Below are positions 33,501 through 46,525 of a stretch of DNA of 64,000 nucleotides, piece by piece. The position numbers and the translations under genes are program-made. Origin of the DNA: Lingula anatina (Eukaryota > Brachiopoda > Lingulata > Lingulida > Lingulidae). The notes beneath the pieces were generated by a model. That model had not been told where the DNA came from. It saw only the letters and a list, made by a program, of their open reading frames with translations, and did not search any database. The stretch covers positions 1 to 64,000 of the forward strand of contig NW_019773590.1 in NCBI RefSeq assembly GCF_001039355.2, read 5' to 3'. Position 1 is the first letter of the stretch; each line of letters begins with the position of its first letter.

Positions 33501-36500
33501 ATGTTTCTTGCATCTTTTTTCCCCCCTACTAGGTCAGCAACAACATACGACACACATGATCCTTGTGGGGTTTTTTCATGATATCCACAAGATAGACTTT
33601 TGTGCAAAATGTCACTATACTAACATTCTCCTCTGCAGCGGGATACAGGCTTTTTCAAAAAGCTTGTCCCATCCTAAATGCAATGTGTTTTTGTTTTTAC
33701 ATGATCATCACACATCTGTAAACCATTATGAACAGTGTTTGTATTCCAGATACCATATTTTACATTACTCATGGTACAGAAATCAGGATATTGCTGACGA
33801 ATCAGGATTTTTCTTGAACCCCATCGATGGTCAAATTAGAGTCCGTAGGCATGTTGCAAAATGTCTTTTTGAGGAGCGTGTGCAAAATAATATACAACCT
33901 GAGGTGCCGGGTTAGCCCGCTTGGAGAGCATTCCATGCCCATGATATTGGTACATTGTTCCTTCTGGAAAAGAGCGTTACTGGGCCATTTTATACAGTAA
34001 CATTCTCAACAGATGTCTCACTCCATTTGCAAGAGGTGACTTCAGGGATACTACAGGTTTCATTGTGATAATGCACTTGCTTACAGATCTTGTCTGGTGA
34101 GTGATTTGTTGCAGAAACGCACTGTTCTAAGGATGGAGAAACCATCTTTGAGCCTTGATGTTAACACTACTGAGCACTACTGATTTTAACACTACTGACA
34201 TTTAATATCACTATAGAATGAATACAAAACCGTCTGCACATCATTATAGTGATTCTTCGTGAAAAAACAAACTCAAAACTCATTGGTTGACAAAAAAACT
34301 TTAAGGATCTTTAAGGCGTGCAAGCGGGATATTTTCATCATCTGTGGAACACGTATAGATGCTGACTGGGAGGAAGTAAGGGAGTCCCGATAGCCTGGGA
34401 AAAAGGCTAACACTTTATATACCCCCCCCCCCCCCTCATATACGCATATGTCCTCACAAACTGTTGACCTGCAAATGTAATAGATGCACGCAACAATCCA
34501 GGTTTTATTCTAGGTTCAGGTCATGATCATCAAAGTTGAGAAGCAGCCCCCCCCCCCATTTAATATACATGTATCGGCTATGATTGCAGCATTCCCTTCT
34601 AACGACACTCGTTTGTATCTTATAATGTGAAATCCGAAACTAAATAGAACCAGCCGGGTACTATTTGCATAAATCCAGCCTGCGTGTTCACTAAACCCAA
34701 CACCATCACCTGATGGTTGATTACCTTGGAATATGCGTGGATATGGACGCATGGTTTGCTGAAATGATCCAAGATGTAACATGTCATGCACAGATATGCA
34801 ATGACCATGTTGATGTAAATTATATAAACGCACAATAATTTTCCTGTCCAAGATATATTTGATTAATTGCACGGTGAAATATCGGCAAGAAAACTTTAAA
34901 AAAACTTTTCTGGCAAGGATACTATTATTATTCATCATCGCATTGAAAGGGGGCAACTCCCAACTTTAATGGGTTTTGACAACACCATGAAAGACACTAT
35001 TACAGGGCAACAATATTTCTTTAAAAGTCAGCAATCTTCTCTTTGTGACCAAAGAATAGCCTTTTAAAAATATTTGACAATATTAAGATCTATTAACTCG
35101 TTTTTTAGTAAATATTTACATTTACATTTACTAGAGTGATTTTACCAGGCTCTACCCAGTATCTCCACTGCGAGATCAACCCAAAAGCTAGAGCTCAAGA
35201 CTGGGTTTATGGATTGTAATTCTGTGTAGCGTGTTGCCTATACTCTGCGATGAAAGAAAAGGCGTTAAGATTTCCAAGAAAGAAATTGCTATATAAAGGT
35301 CTAAAGCTCATAGCGTTGGCCTTTAAAAGTGCCAATGCCTAGTCATAAAATATCATTAGTAAGACCCCAGAGGAAAAGAATATCTGGCATAAAATAAAAC
35401 ATAAGGAATAAACATCTGCTATCAAGATCTCTAAACATTTGGGACATCGCAAGAATTTGTTTTGCAACACTTAGGCCTATTGCTTACTTAAAAATGTTAT
35501 GTCCGGAAACACATGTAAACGGGGGATTGGTTACTGCTGGCGTGGAAACAAAAATAGTAAAAGAACTGTAGGTTGACACTCAGAAATGCGGTAAATCAGG
35601 AAAGTATTAGTCAGCAACATAGAACATGGCAATCTTTATAGAAGTCCAGGAATAATGATAGCCAAAATAGGCTACGACATTGGACACGGGCACTGACCAT
35701 CACACGGGTGATGGTCAAACCGATATTATATTAAATCCTGTGCACTTTAATCAAAATTAATCACTTAAATAATATTATTTATTCTTGCAACAAAAAAATT
35801 TGGATTTTACATTCCTACAACAGAGTGATAAAAGTAACTACAGGTAAAGCACATTATGACATTATTCACTAAAAACATAAAAGAAGAATTCGCTGATTAG
35901 AATAATAAATCAATCTGTTTTTTGATAGTTCATTAGCATAAAATAAAGAATTCAATTATGAAAAATACATGTATACAATAAATCAGTTTCTTTCAAAGTT
36001 TAAAGAATTGAAGTTTGTGCATTAAAGTTTTTGAAGGCCCATGGGATAACAGTCTTTGCAGGGATACAAAAGTTCTGAAAGTGTCTTAGGCAATGTGAAT
36101 GTTCTTTAACTTTTTGTAATGAACGAGTCAGTCTGTTGTCTTCCATACACATACTTGTAAACATTTTACGACATAAATTATTGTGCCTGTTTTGCAATGC
36201 AATAAGAGTTTGTCTTTTGTAAGAGATGTTTTGGACGGATTCGATTTTTACGGCTCGTTATTCCATCATTTGCCGTCGTTGCTACCAAATATGGATAACG
36301 ACCTCGAACAGGTGGACTTCACACTTTTGGTGACTATTTCTTTTGAGGCTGAGTGGAACTGAATTATTTTGCATCTCAAAGATCATCTCCTCAATAATAA
36401 AACATTTGAACGGTCAGCTGTGTTATTGTCACTCAATCGGACAATTGATATGACCGAAAGTTACATAAAAAGCACACCAATAATAGTCGGATAATTTAAT

Positions 36501-37559
36501 GGGAAAGTGCGTATGAGCCAACCTCTGTTAAGGTGTGATTACATGTACTTGATATTCACGTCATTCCGACAGTCTTTTTTCTTAGATTTTCATGTCCGGG
36601 ACTGAAATTGGAATTAAATTAAAATGAAACTGCAAACCGGGGGTGACTTTGTACACCGGAGATTCATATCAAATCACCGTATGGATCACTAAGAGATAAA
36701 TAATTAGAAATGACCATTTTTTCAAATCCCTGGAGAAGGCATAGGGACCGAAAACCTGGAGAGCCCCCCACCCTCCAGGACATTTTATTCATCACATTGA
36801 GAAAGCCGAGTTACCTTACGTACAATATCCCAATTAATGCTAAAACACCTTCAATACAAATTTTCAGAAAAAAACACAAAATGAACAATTTTTTTTCTAA
36901 TTTTTACCCTCGACATGTATTTACTCTTCACTTCGATCCAAGGTAATTTTACAGAGAGGAAATAAATCATATTAATCATAGATAGAGGATAGAATTATAA
37001 GAGCAATTTGATAGGATCACTTGTGACGTATACGTTAAAAAATAGACTGTCGAGAATTAAGTTATTAATAACTTTATCGGAAATAATTCCGAAATACATA
37101 TGTCAAACGCACACTCAAAAGTTTACCATGGCAAGTATCCATGTTTTTTTTTCGATATCATTTTTATTATCAGTAAAATCGGCACCAACATACATCACTT
37201 TACTCGTGGTCTCGATTCTTAAAGGCAGTCATTTCGAACTTATTTTCTGGGAATGATGGGCGCAAGAATTAGGCATTTTTGTGCGTCATACATGGAATGT
37301 TTCTCATTTTTCTTTGACCTTTTCCAATTTTTCTGAAAACAGATTTCGATTGCGTTTTAATAATTTTAAATGCTTTTCCAGGTTTCCTCCAGTCCGTTCT
37401 TTAATTGAATTAATCGATGGAGTATTACAAACGTACAGGGCTGATTTTAAGTCATAAAAAGAACTACTGAAAGATTGTTTGGATCTTCATATGAATGTCT
37501 GTTAAACAATGACAGGCTCCACAAAGTACTACCATAACTAAGTTTAGCCAGTGGTCAGT

Positions 37560-38135
37560 TTGGCGTCCGAATTCTACCAGGGCTGTTCCAACGGTAAAGC
37601 ATTCCTTCTGACGGTTTTCTTAGAGTTTGGTCTGAAATAACCTATTTAGCATTGGCCAGATCTTTTCTGAGTTGGTACAGATTTATCTTAGGGCCATTAA
37701 ACCATTGATTCGGCGGGTAATTATTGCCAACAGAATCTCTATGGGGTTCATATCTGGCAATCTTGATGACCACGGTGCATGTAGCTGCTGAGCCCCTTGG
37801 TTTGTGCATTTACAAATCCAAATACTGTGTCTATCTTGCAAAACAAAATCGTTCCTAAGGTGCCCTCTTCCATATGGGACGCAGCTGATTTACAGAATAT
37901 TCCCATTATTTGACGTGGTTGAGGTTTCCATCGATGACTATCAGTGGCGTTTTGGCAGACGCTCCCCCACACGCCCCCCCCCCCCCTTGCTAAGTTTTGG
38001 ATACTCTGACCGTGACCCACCACCAGTCAAAGCATACCTCTGTAAAAATGTACGGGCCAATTCTTGTGACACAAATATCTTTTGGGCAATGTCTCTCTGT
38101 TCAAGCCATTTTGACTTAGAGAAACAAGTCAAACC
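37560..38135 (-). pseudogene. Degenerate Tc1/mariner transposase
   Basis: Minus-strand translations in shifting frames show the Tc1 landmarks in order. First a helix-turn-helix start (RDIAQKIFVSQELARTFLQR), then LIVIDGNLN, then FVLQDRHS (in place of FxQDNxxxH), then WSSRLPDMNPIE (the WPxxSPDLNPIE box). The middle of the catalytic domain is missing, and stops and frameshifts separate the pieces. A G/C run near 37975-37990 sits at one break. It is clearly dead. Confidence 0.8.
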
Positions 38136-38820
38136 TAAATGCTAAAGCCCGTTTGATGGAGAATGCTGTTACAAACCACCACTTTCAGTTTACTCACCAT
38201 AAAACTGATAACTTGTAAAAATCTTCTACAATACATGCAAACGGGTTATCTGTTCAAGCGTTGCCGACATATGTAGACTTTTGCGACAGATCCATGCTCT
38301 GTCAAAGCCATACTAAGACCAGCCCAAAGAACACTACCCAATGAAATAATACACAATTTGTCATACAGTATTGCTACAGACAAGGTAGTTGGTTAATCGG
38401 TACTGACAAACCTGACATCACATATATGTATCTATATTCACTTATCTTGTATGAGATGTAAGTTTTTTTGAAAAAATACATTTTTACCTAGACTTTTAAA
38501 CTGAAACATTCCATAACAAATATCAGCAATGTACGTGTATAGGTCACAGAAGACGTATGCGACAACGTTTCATTTGTGACGCAAAGTCACATCACCAGCA
38601 TACGGGGGTGTTGAGGTCAATACACCACATCATTTTGAAGAAACGAAGTGTATGAGACAGATTTATGTGTCAAAAGATCTGTATTTTTTTTTCTTCTTGG
38701 AAAGATTGCTGAGTAAATAAACAACTTTGCTGCAGGAAATGGTGGGCGAGCTCCCGATCCTTTTTCTGACGTCACATACATGACTGTAGATGCCGAAAAA
38801 CAAACAGATGCCAATTAGTT

Positions 38821-38871
<51 letters not shown>

Positions 38872-41542
38872 TTTCTCGTTATGGTTATATAAATGGCCGA
38901 TTTATTGGATATGAACCTGCAATTGTTATTTACCCGGTCACTCCAATGATCCTGTCTCGTTTTCTGTAATCTCGACCAATAATTTCCGGAAATTGGCCAG
39001 GAAATTGATGCGGGGTTCTCATTGATAGAGCGATATCACTTTATTGAAAACAGAGCCCTGGAAGAGAAAAGAAAGCGGCAGTATCATCCAATGGAAGGGA
39101 GCTGTCGGATGGCAAAAAATAGAAAAACCACAGTAATACCACCAGGGTCGGCCATTGTCACTAGCCGTGAGCTATTAGTAGACTAAATTATGTTTAATAC
39201 ACCCATTAATGGTTATATTGGCTTGGTACTCTTGCTAGATAAATATTAATTAAAATATATCGGTTCTTTATTTTAATAAAATAACAAGATTAAACCCCTT
39301 GGGAGTAGACCACCTGTTCCAGACAAAGTTTGAGACGAACGTTAGTCTCCTGTTTAATTAATGAAACGAATGGCCAACGATCACCAGGCTACAAAAAAGT
39401 CTTGATAATGTTCAAAAGACACTAGAGGCGAATTTCTGCCACTAAAATAGACTTACATTTATTCGTGCATGCTAGCCAATGCACAGCTTTGGCATGAATA
39501 TGTCATGCTTAAATCGTTGAAACTATTAAACTTAAATCAAAATTCGCGTTGGCTCATGAGAAACTTCGGAAGATGGGAAAAAAACAAGTGATCCTAAATG
39601 CTAAAGCCCGTTTCAGGGAGAATCTATCGCCAAAACAATTCGGGGCGTATGCATTTCAATTGTACATTTGTAAGGCCAGATACCACAATAGAATAAAACT
39701 ACTGAATTCTACATGTAGAACGGCAGATTTACAATACTGCAAATGCATGTATGTCAAAACACAAAATGAAGATACGCTTGGGTATAAACGAACCAAAATA
39801 CAATTTAAAATAATCACATTAGTACAAGCATATTTGTTACAAAGGTTATAATTATTATATATACCATTGTATATGTTCAATAAAAGGTAGTACAATAAAG
39901 GGTAGAATATACCTAGTACTATTAAAGATTAAAAGAAAGTAAATGTATTTGTCGTATTGTGTTTGTTGATTCTGCGGTAGGTAAAGAGGAATTTTTTAGC
40001 AATGCCATATATGAATGTGAGAAGACAACCATACTAAAAATAGCTCCCTGCGCTGTGGTAAGTGCAGCGACAAAATGAATCATTGACATGTAATGAGTCA
40101 AATTTACATAAATCGTCTAGAGATGCGTGTTTAGGCTTCTTCGACGCCTTGATAAGTCTAAATTTAGCGTACGTTATCGTGTTGCGGTTTACAGTACAAA
40201 GACTTCAGGACCATAGGTTTAGGAAAAATATATTGAGGAGCAAATAATAAGCATTTCATTAACTCATTGGTTGAACTGTACTCGATTAACTGAAGAGAAA
40301 TCGCCTGCACCCAAGCAGTAAAAGCGCATACTCTAAGATATTGATATAAAGAACTGCAAGCCTAAGCAGTTTCAGTAAATACTGGCATTTTGTAACTGCA
40401 AAATAAAGGTTTGCAAAACGTTCTTGCTTCAACTTTACACAAGCCTATTCATAATTTCATGTTTTTCCGTCTTTCCAGAATGAAATGCAGATCTTTTAAA
40501 ATATCCATAGCTCAATTTTCTTGACAAAAATGGACCTCTCTATATAGGCCCATTTTGCCTATGAAATCTCTTTCCTCTGGAAATGTCGAAAATTAAGTTA
40601 TTATTTTTCTCTACCTATATAAAGCCATTAAAAGATTACTTGTAATCTGAATGTTAAGTCACTAGGTACTATAGCTACGAACGTTGACAAATGATATAGT
40701 GCATTACAGCATTATAAGATACAGTACAGTACAAATCAGTTCAATTTATAGATTCGATAGACCATTGTGAAGCTTAGTTTCATCTAGCCTGAATTACTTT
40801 GATTAGCTGAACGTCCTAGAATTACCATGTAAAATGTCATGAACTATACCGACACAGACATTTTCTGAAAATAGCTCATGTATTCTCCTCGGAGAATTCA
40901 ACAGATTGTTCGGTATAAAGATGAACTTCGATGTGTTGATCGTAGCTTTTAAAGTAAAATATACAGTATAATACATGTATTCCCCCTAGCAACTACAAGG
41001 AAATATTAGTTATACCGCGTTTGCTTATGCAACAAGGGATTCTTATGACCTGCAGTGAGACAGTGAGACATGAGGCCAAATGACATATGGTTCACTAGAG
41101 GTGGAAAGAAACCGGTGTAACACAAACAAACATGGGTTTGTGAATTGACCTTTAAGTGAACAAAACTTTAAATTCGTGCGCTTGTTTTTATGTCTATTAT
41201 CAACTTGTCTTACATAACTGTCTGGTATTCAGAATTTAGCTGCAGCACTCATGTGACAGGCATGAATAGCTGATGCACAGATTAGGCTCCCATTCTCATC
41301 AGTAGTCGGGTACATGTTGCAGATTTTTTTGTCAATTGTAAGTATATTTCCCTGCATTCTATTTTGATAAAAAAAAAGAACAACGAACAAACACTAGTTT
41401 GCTTTTGTTGTCTTCTTACCTAATCTGATACATTATAAAGGAGGAGTTTCGTGAAAACTGATGCTTCAAAATTGATTATAAGAAAATTATTATATGCGGG
41501 TACCTCCACAGCCTGTTGTGATAAAGGGTTGGGACAGCTCTT
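38136..41542. other. Intergenic DNA without recognised genes
   Basis: Includes a (TTTA)n array (38818-38874). A 20-base word (CCTAAATGCTAAAGCCCGTT) occurs at about 38135 and again at about 39594. I see no gene. Confidence 0.4.
38818..38874. repeat. (TTTA)n microsatellite
   Basis: Fourteen or so perfect tetranucleotide units. Confidence 0.95.
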
Positions 41543-41649
41543 CCCAGCAAACACAAAACGTTTTCTAACGTTACCATAACGTTTTGGGGTTATCTAAACG
41601 GAATCGTAACGTTATAGTAACGTTATAGTAACGTTCTGTGTTTGTTGGG
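41543..41649. mobile_element. Small MITE with CCCAGCAAACACA ends
   Basis: A 107-bp element with inverted ends CCCAGCAAACACAAAACGTT and CCCAACAAACACAGAACGTT. Its interior is a short AACGTTATAGT minisatellite, so it is palindromic throughout. Confidence 0.75.
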
Positions 41650-42824
41650 TTGTCTCATATAAACACTGAAGAATAAGTAAGATAATACTGTAGGTCAGGG
41701 CAAAAGGAAAAGGCTAACATTTTATAAAGATTCTCAAGACAATTAATTTTTATCTTTGGGGGAGGGCACTTGCTCCCAGGAAACCCAGTCTCAATTTATG
41801 CACACTGATATTTCCAGATGAGAACTGCAGCCGAAAATCGTTTATCTAAAACCTTTTTTGCTGCAATTTTATTTTGTTACTGTTCATTGACTGAAGGCAA
41901 CCGTTCTGGTATTACTGACGAACTCACATGGTTGACGTTGTCACAATTCTTCAAACCTCGGTGATATGGTTAATCACTTATCATGAAATAGGTGAATCTG
42001 AAGCTAGTAACCATTACTGGTTTTGATCGGTCTTTCAGTATCAGTAATTTATACGAGATTTCCCGGCCAAAACGATTTGTCTTATTTATCTATTCATTCT
42101 TTTATTCGCTCTAGAATAATGGTGAAGAAGATCGAAAAAAGATAGAGAATCACAAGTAAACAACGAGATAAATAAGCCCCAATTCTTAAAAGCAGGAATT
42201 TGATATTTTTGTTTTTTATGGACATAATGCCACCTACCGTCTAGAAAGAAAAATTGTGAAATGAGACTGAAAAACACATTTTATACCTAGAAAACACCAT
42301 GTCTTTGGTTACACAAAATAAATCTTTATCGTGTTTCAGTACTTCTAACTCATTGCCAAGTTTTTTTGTCATGCTACCCAACGAAATGAGATACTTACAA
42401 GGGCATTCGCCTTTTCAAGCATGTAAATTAACGTGTCAGGGAATTTGTTATTGATTATTCCTTTACAAAAGTTACATGTTCATTTCACAACATGCTTACC
42501 ATCAATACAAACTCTCGTCTATCAATTTACACTGTATTCTGGGTTTCTAGATTTTACTAATATATCATAACGCGAACATAGGTACAGATGCCGTGGTTCT
42601 CAACAAAGATGGAGAAAATTTAGATATATACATGTGTAAAAAGGTGTATACAAAATCCCAGGACTATTAACAGGACCTGTTCCCGGTATTCTTGACATCA
42701 GTTTTTCACATTGAACGTTTTGGGTACTTGTTTTAGGACGTGACGATCACGTTTTAGGACGTGACGAACACGTTGGGCGTCAGATATTTGGAGATGGCTA
42801 AAACGTTACGTGTTAGACTACACA
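41650..42824. other. Intergenic DNA, nothing recognised
   Basis: AT-rich DNA with a tandem CACGTTTTAGGACGTGACGA-type pair near 42733-42770. No gene. Confidence 0.35.
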
Positions 42825-42969
42825 TACCCTGAGTGTCAGAGCAACGTAAAAAGCTAGCTTGTTAAATATACCTTGTGATGGAGTCGCTTTTACTACCTGG
42901 TATTGCTGATATGGGTTATATATGAAATCAAGATCGAGCTGGCAATACCGGAATCTAGAACCTAGGGTA
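42825..42969 (+). mobile_element. 145-bp dispersed repeat with TACCCT/AGGGTA ends, copy 1
   Basis: Starts TACCCTGAGTGTCAGAGC and ends GAACCTAGGGTA. A near-identical copy lies inverted at 53421-53570, and similarity starts and ends at the same bases in both. The TACCCT / AGGGTA termini mirror each other, as in a small MITE. Confidence 0.75.
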
Positions 42970-45200
42970 ACTACACACTGCCAACCGAGCAATGTTTGAC
43001 TCAACACCTCGAGCGCCAGAGATGTGTTCAAGGCACATATCGCGAGATGATGGCAGTGTATTGGTTGACACCAACACCGAGGGAAACTATTCGCATTTCA
43101 CAGAATAACACCCTAAAACCGAACAAAGCGTATATCGCACATAACATGTCGCATAACATCTCTAGATATGTAATGTATTGAACATGTATATCAGCATTCT
43201 GGAAATGGCAGAGGCATGCTGGAAACAGGACCGACTTTACAATGACATTTAAAACCCAAGGGAAGAAAACTCAGGCTGTGTTACAATTTCTAAACTTTTC
43301 CAAGGGAAAAGAAACGTGGCACTATTCCTTCGAAAAAGACGTTTAAAAGATGTTTGAGCCCAAGGGTGGGAGGGGGGATGTGGATAAGGAAAAAGCAAAC
43401 CAATGCAGATCGTTTCTTTTTCCTTTTAGTCTACTAGTACAGTCAAGCTGAAATCATTTTCACGAGTTGTATGTACGCTTCAATCTTTCCTTCGGTCAGA
43501 TTTTCATACATCTTGGTTCTAGCTAAAACACGTCTTGCATAATTATAACTTTATTTTTACCCTATTTAGGCCTTAACCGGTCCAAAACCAAACTGACGCA
43601 TAGCATCCCGATCTTCTAAGAGTGTCTTACAACATTCCGAAATCAACAGCGATTCCTGTATCTCTTACAAAGCGAAGGTACTCATTTTTTAGAGAATGTT
43701 TACTTATTAATTAATATAACTACATGTACATCCTTATTGCAAGAACGGTAGACTCTGCAATAGCCAATATGTGTGATAACTGCATGTCAGGAAAGATCCC
43801 GGAAACATCACATAATAGCATCCCCAGGTAACAAGCGAACATTGCAGGTTATCGGGAGGGAAACGATGCTTGATTAGGAAAAGCGACAATTAGTGAGCGA
43901 GGCTAAGATTGAAAATTTAAAGATAGACCGCCTGAGACCCTTTTGATTAGACCACAGATTTCCTGACCAGAGTGATTAAAGCATTTTGGCTTCAGGTCAC
44001 CTTGGTAGCGGACAAACAAGTAGACAGTCTTTTTTCTAATTACAAGATTGAAATACTTTTAAGACAAACAGTTAAGCGACCTCTTATATATTTTCGTGTC
44101 TATTCTTATTGATTTTGAATGTGAAACTCACCTAATAGTCAAAGGGCAAATCTCAGCGACATAAAATTTATCCCCGCAACTTGACTTTACACTTTTTTTG
44201 CAAAAAAGGCCCTGGATGCTCATTTCCATGGTGATGTAGTTTCAACAACTGAAAGCAACGTGTAAATAGAGATGTATCGGGATATAAAATAAGTGTTGAT
44301 ATTATAATACCCCTGTTTTTTTTTTCGAGGTTTTACATTAATCTCACTAGATTATGTTATCGTATAAGTTGAGATGTTGTCTTGGCAACAAAATTACAAA
44401 TTACCTCAACCAGGTTCACCATAGTGATAACTTGCATGAATTTGATAAAAATGAAAAAGAAAACGGTTTAACCACACAGTCATGTAGGTCTGAACTAGGC
44501 ATGCGTGCAAACATATGTAAGGCGTAATTCCAAAGAAGCAATAGTGTCACGCAGATTTATGATAGACAGGGCTGTTTTCTGGTTCTCAATATGCTTTATT
44601 TCATGGTCTTGTATACGGGTACACCTTGCTCTAGTGTTGCATGTATACTTTTCCTAGATTTGAAGGTGTTCGGAGTATCGCTGAATATCTCGTCCAGTCT
44701 GTAAGCGTCTTTAAGCGTTTATAACGGACAATTTCAGAAGTCATTAGCTAGCAAACTGTGACAGGAGTTCTTTTAAGTTGACGAAGTACCTTGCACTAAG
44801 ATTGACAACTATGTTTTTACTTATATCACTGCGCAGTAAAAACATCTGCCATTCTTTGGCAATACTGGTGTGACCTGATGCATGCATACTCAATTTCCAA
44901 TCAATCTTAGCTGAAACTATTTATAGTAACCGTGTGCGTTGATAAAAGGTGATGTGATGCAGCGAATGTTCTCTTGACTTCCTAACACTTCCGTTGTTGC
45001 TCGTTAATACGGTAGTTAGATAAGCAGCTTATCCTAGGTGATCACTCCAAAACACGTGCAGTATATCGTCATTCATTTTTCAACGCTCTTTTTTGGTCGT
45101 AAACTGGTAGTCAAAATGGTGGAAAAATAGAAGTTATGAAACTGAGGTACTTCTTGTCGTAAAAGGGCAAAGTTGGTTCTTACCATATTGTTGGAATGAG
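42970..45200. other. Intergenic DNA, nothing recognised
   Basis: AT-rich DNA with no supported gene or repeat. Confidence 0.35.
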
Positions 45201-45458
45201 TCACTCATTTTGACGGGCTGAAATGAACTCATTTTTAGCAAATATTGAAATGGTTTCAACGCCAACTACAAACGTATTTACAAAAATATTAGAAGAACCA
45301 AGACCCTCGAAATCCCAGAAATCCGCCTGCCTTGCTAGATATTTTTCAAGTTGCACGCGAACATGCGCGTAAACGGAAGTATTTGAAAGAACCGACAGAA
45401 GCCTTGCGGCTGGAACAAGATTACTCTCGGTGGCATGACTTTGCCAAACACGATCCTT
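45201..45458 (-). CDS. Possible terminal exon of an unrecognised gene
   Basis: Minus-strand frame after an acceptor-like TTTTTCAAG, starting DRVWQSHATESNLVPAARLL and running about 85 codons to a stop at 45201. Amino-acid composition looks protein-like (varied, balanced charge), unlike the Phe/Lys/Ile-rich chance frames nearby. No domain is recognised and no partner exon is proven. Confidence 0.25.
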   Translation of the reverse strand, partial: KDRVWQSHATESNLVPAARLLSVLSNTSVYAHVRVQLEKYLARQADFWDFEGLGSSNIFVNTFVVGVETISIFAKNEFISARQNE

Positions 45459-46488
45459 GAAAAATATGTGAAACACGAGAATTGAAGAGATTTTCTTTCA
45501 GGGAATCAATAACGCCTCTAATCTTGTTGTTAAATAGAAAATCTAAATATAGGCCTAATAACTCCAAGCAGCCTGACAACACATGCAACGAGTGTCTTTT
45601 GAATATTCCATATTTTTGTTGTAGGATGAATGCCAAACTTAAATTAGGGCGTAAGACAAAATATTCGAAAAGGAGGGATGCTCGTTTAATTTGACAATTA
45701 CCAGGTAGTATACGTTACACAATTCACCAATTTCACCTTTAGATCTATAACTCGGTTCTACAGCTGTATTTGAATTACGCATTAAACTTATGTAAACTGA
45801 CGACATGAACCTCCGATATGTTCCATGTATATATTGGTAGGATAAAAGAAGGGGCTCTGTACTGTGATGCCCATCGCTGAACCGAGCACCTGTTGCACTT
45901 CAAATAATATGCAGAATGAGGTGCAATCAAAATGTTATTCACGTGGAAATTTTGAGTAGTCCACGCTGGGATTGCATTCTTTCTAACTTTCGTAGCTTTA
46001 TTATGTTATTTTATTATGTGTATTATGTGTACAATTTTATGTATATACCTTTTTATGTCTTTCACCCTTGAGGTGGTTATAAAAAAGATAATTAAATAGA
46101 CAGAATCTTTGAACAAATATTTGTCCTTGCTTAAATCCCGATCCGAAGAAAGAGTTAAATAGGGGATACTATAATATCTTTGTGCTTTTTAGACCTTCAT
46201 AAAGCAAAAATTAATTTTCCTGGAAGTTTCAGCTAATTCGACTTTATCACCAAAGAATATCTCATCTAAAACTGTTGAAAAAACAACAATCTATAAACCC
46301 GTATTTAGCTTTAACTTTCTATTTTTTATTGAGACGGGTGACTCTTTAAAGAGATTGAGGGAAGAGTGTTGTATTTCTTAAGAAACATCGATGTCTTTGC
46401 TACCGTGTGCATGAAGGTCTAACGCTCTTTGTTTACTTTAAATACTGGACCAATTCTTAATCAGAAGCATTGCGTTATAACTGGACAT

Positions 46489-46490
<2 letters not shown>

Positions 46491-46523
<33 letters not shown>
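46491..46523. repeat. (GA)n microsatellite
   Basis: GA dinucleotide array. Confidence 0.95.

Positions 46524-46525
<2 letters not shown>

Larger units (their letters stand above)
27501..37559. other. Ten-kilobase stretch without recognised genes
   Basis: AT-rich DNA with microsatellites (AC at 27794-27828 and 28831-28877, CT then CA at 30512-30560), a T-run at 30757-30780 and a 22-bp tandem duplicate at 30839-30882. Several open frames of 70-135 codons occur (for example 32242-32517 minus, 33508-33915 plus). They lack domains and convincing exon chains. Nothing else is supported. Confidence 0.45.

Noticed and set aside
33508-33915. 135-codon plus-strand frame
   Set aside because: No domain, AT-driven composition and no supporting splice sites; a chance frame in a long noncoding tract.
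37008-37256. Possible small secreted peptide beginning MASIHVFFSISFLLS
   Set aside because: The hydrophobic start is attractive, but it comes from a T-rich run and there is no conserved mature part or exon context.
38135-39615. Shared 20-base word CCTAAATGCTAAAGCCCGTT as a transposon boundary
   Set aside because: Similarity ends at once on both sides, so no element can be delimited from it.
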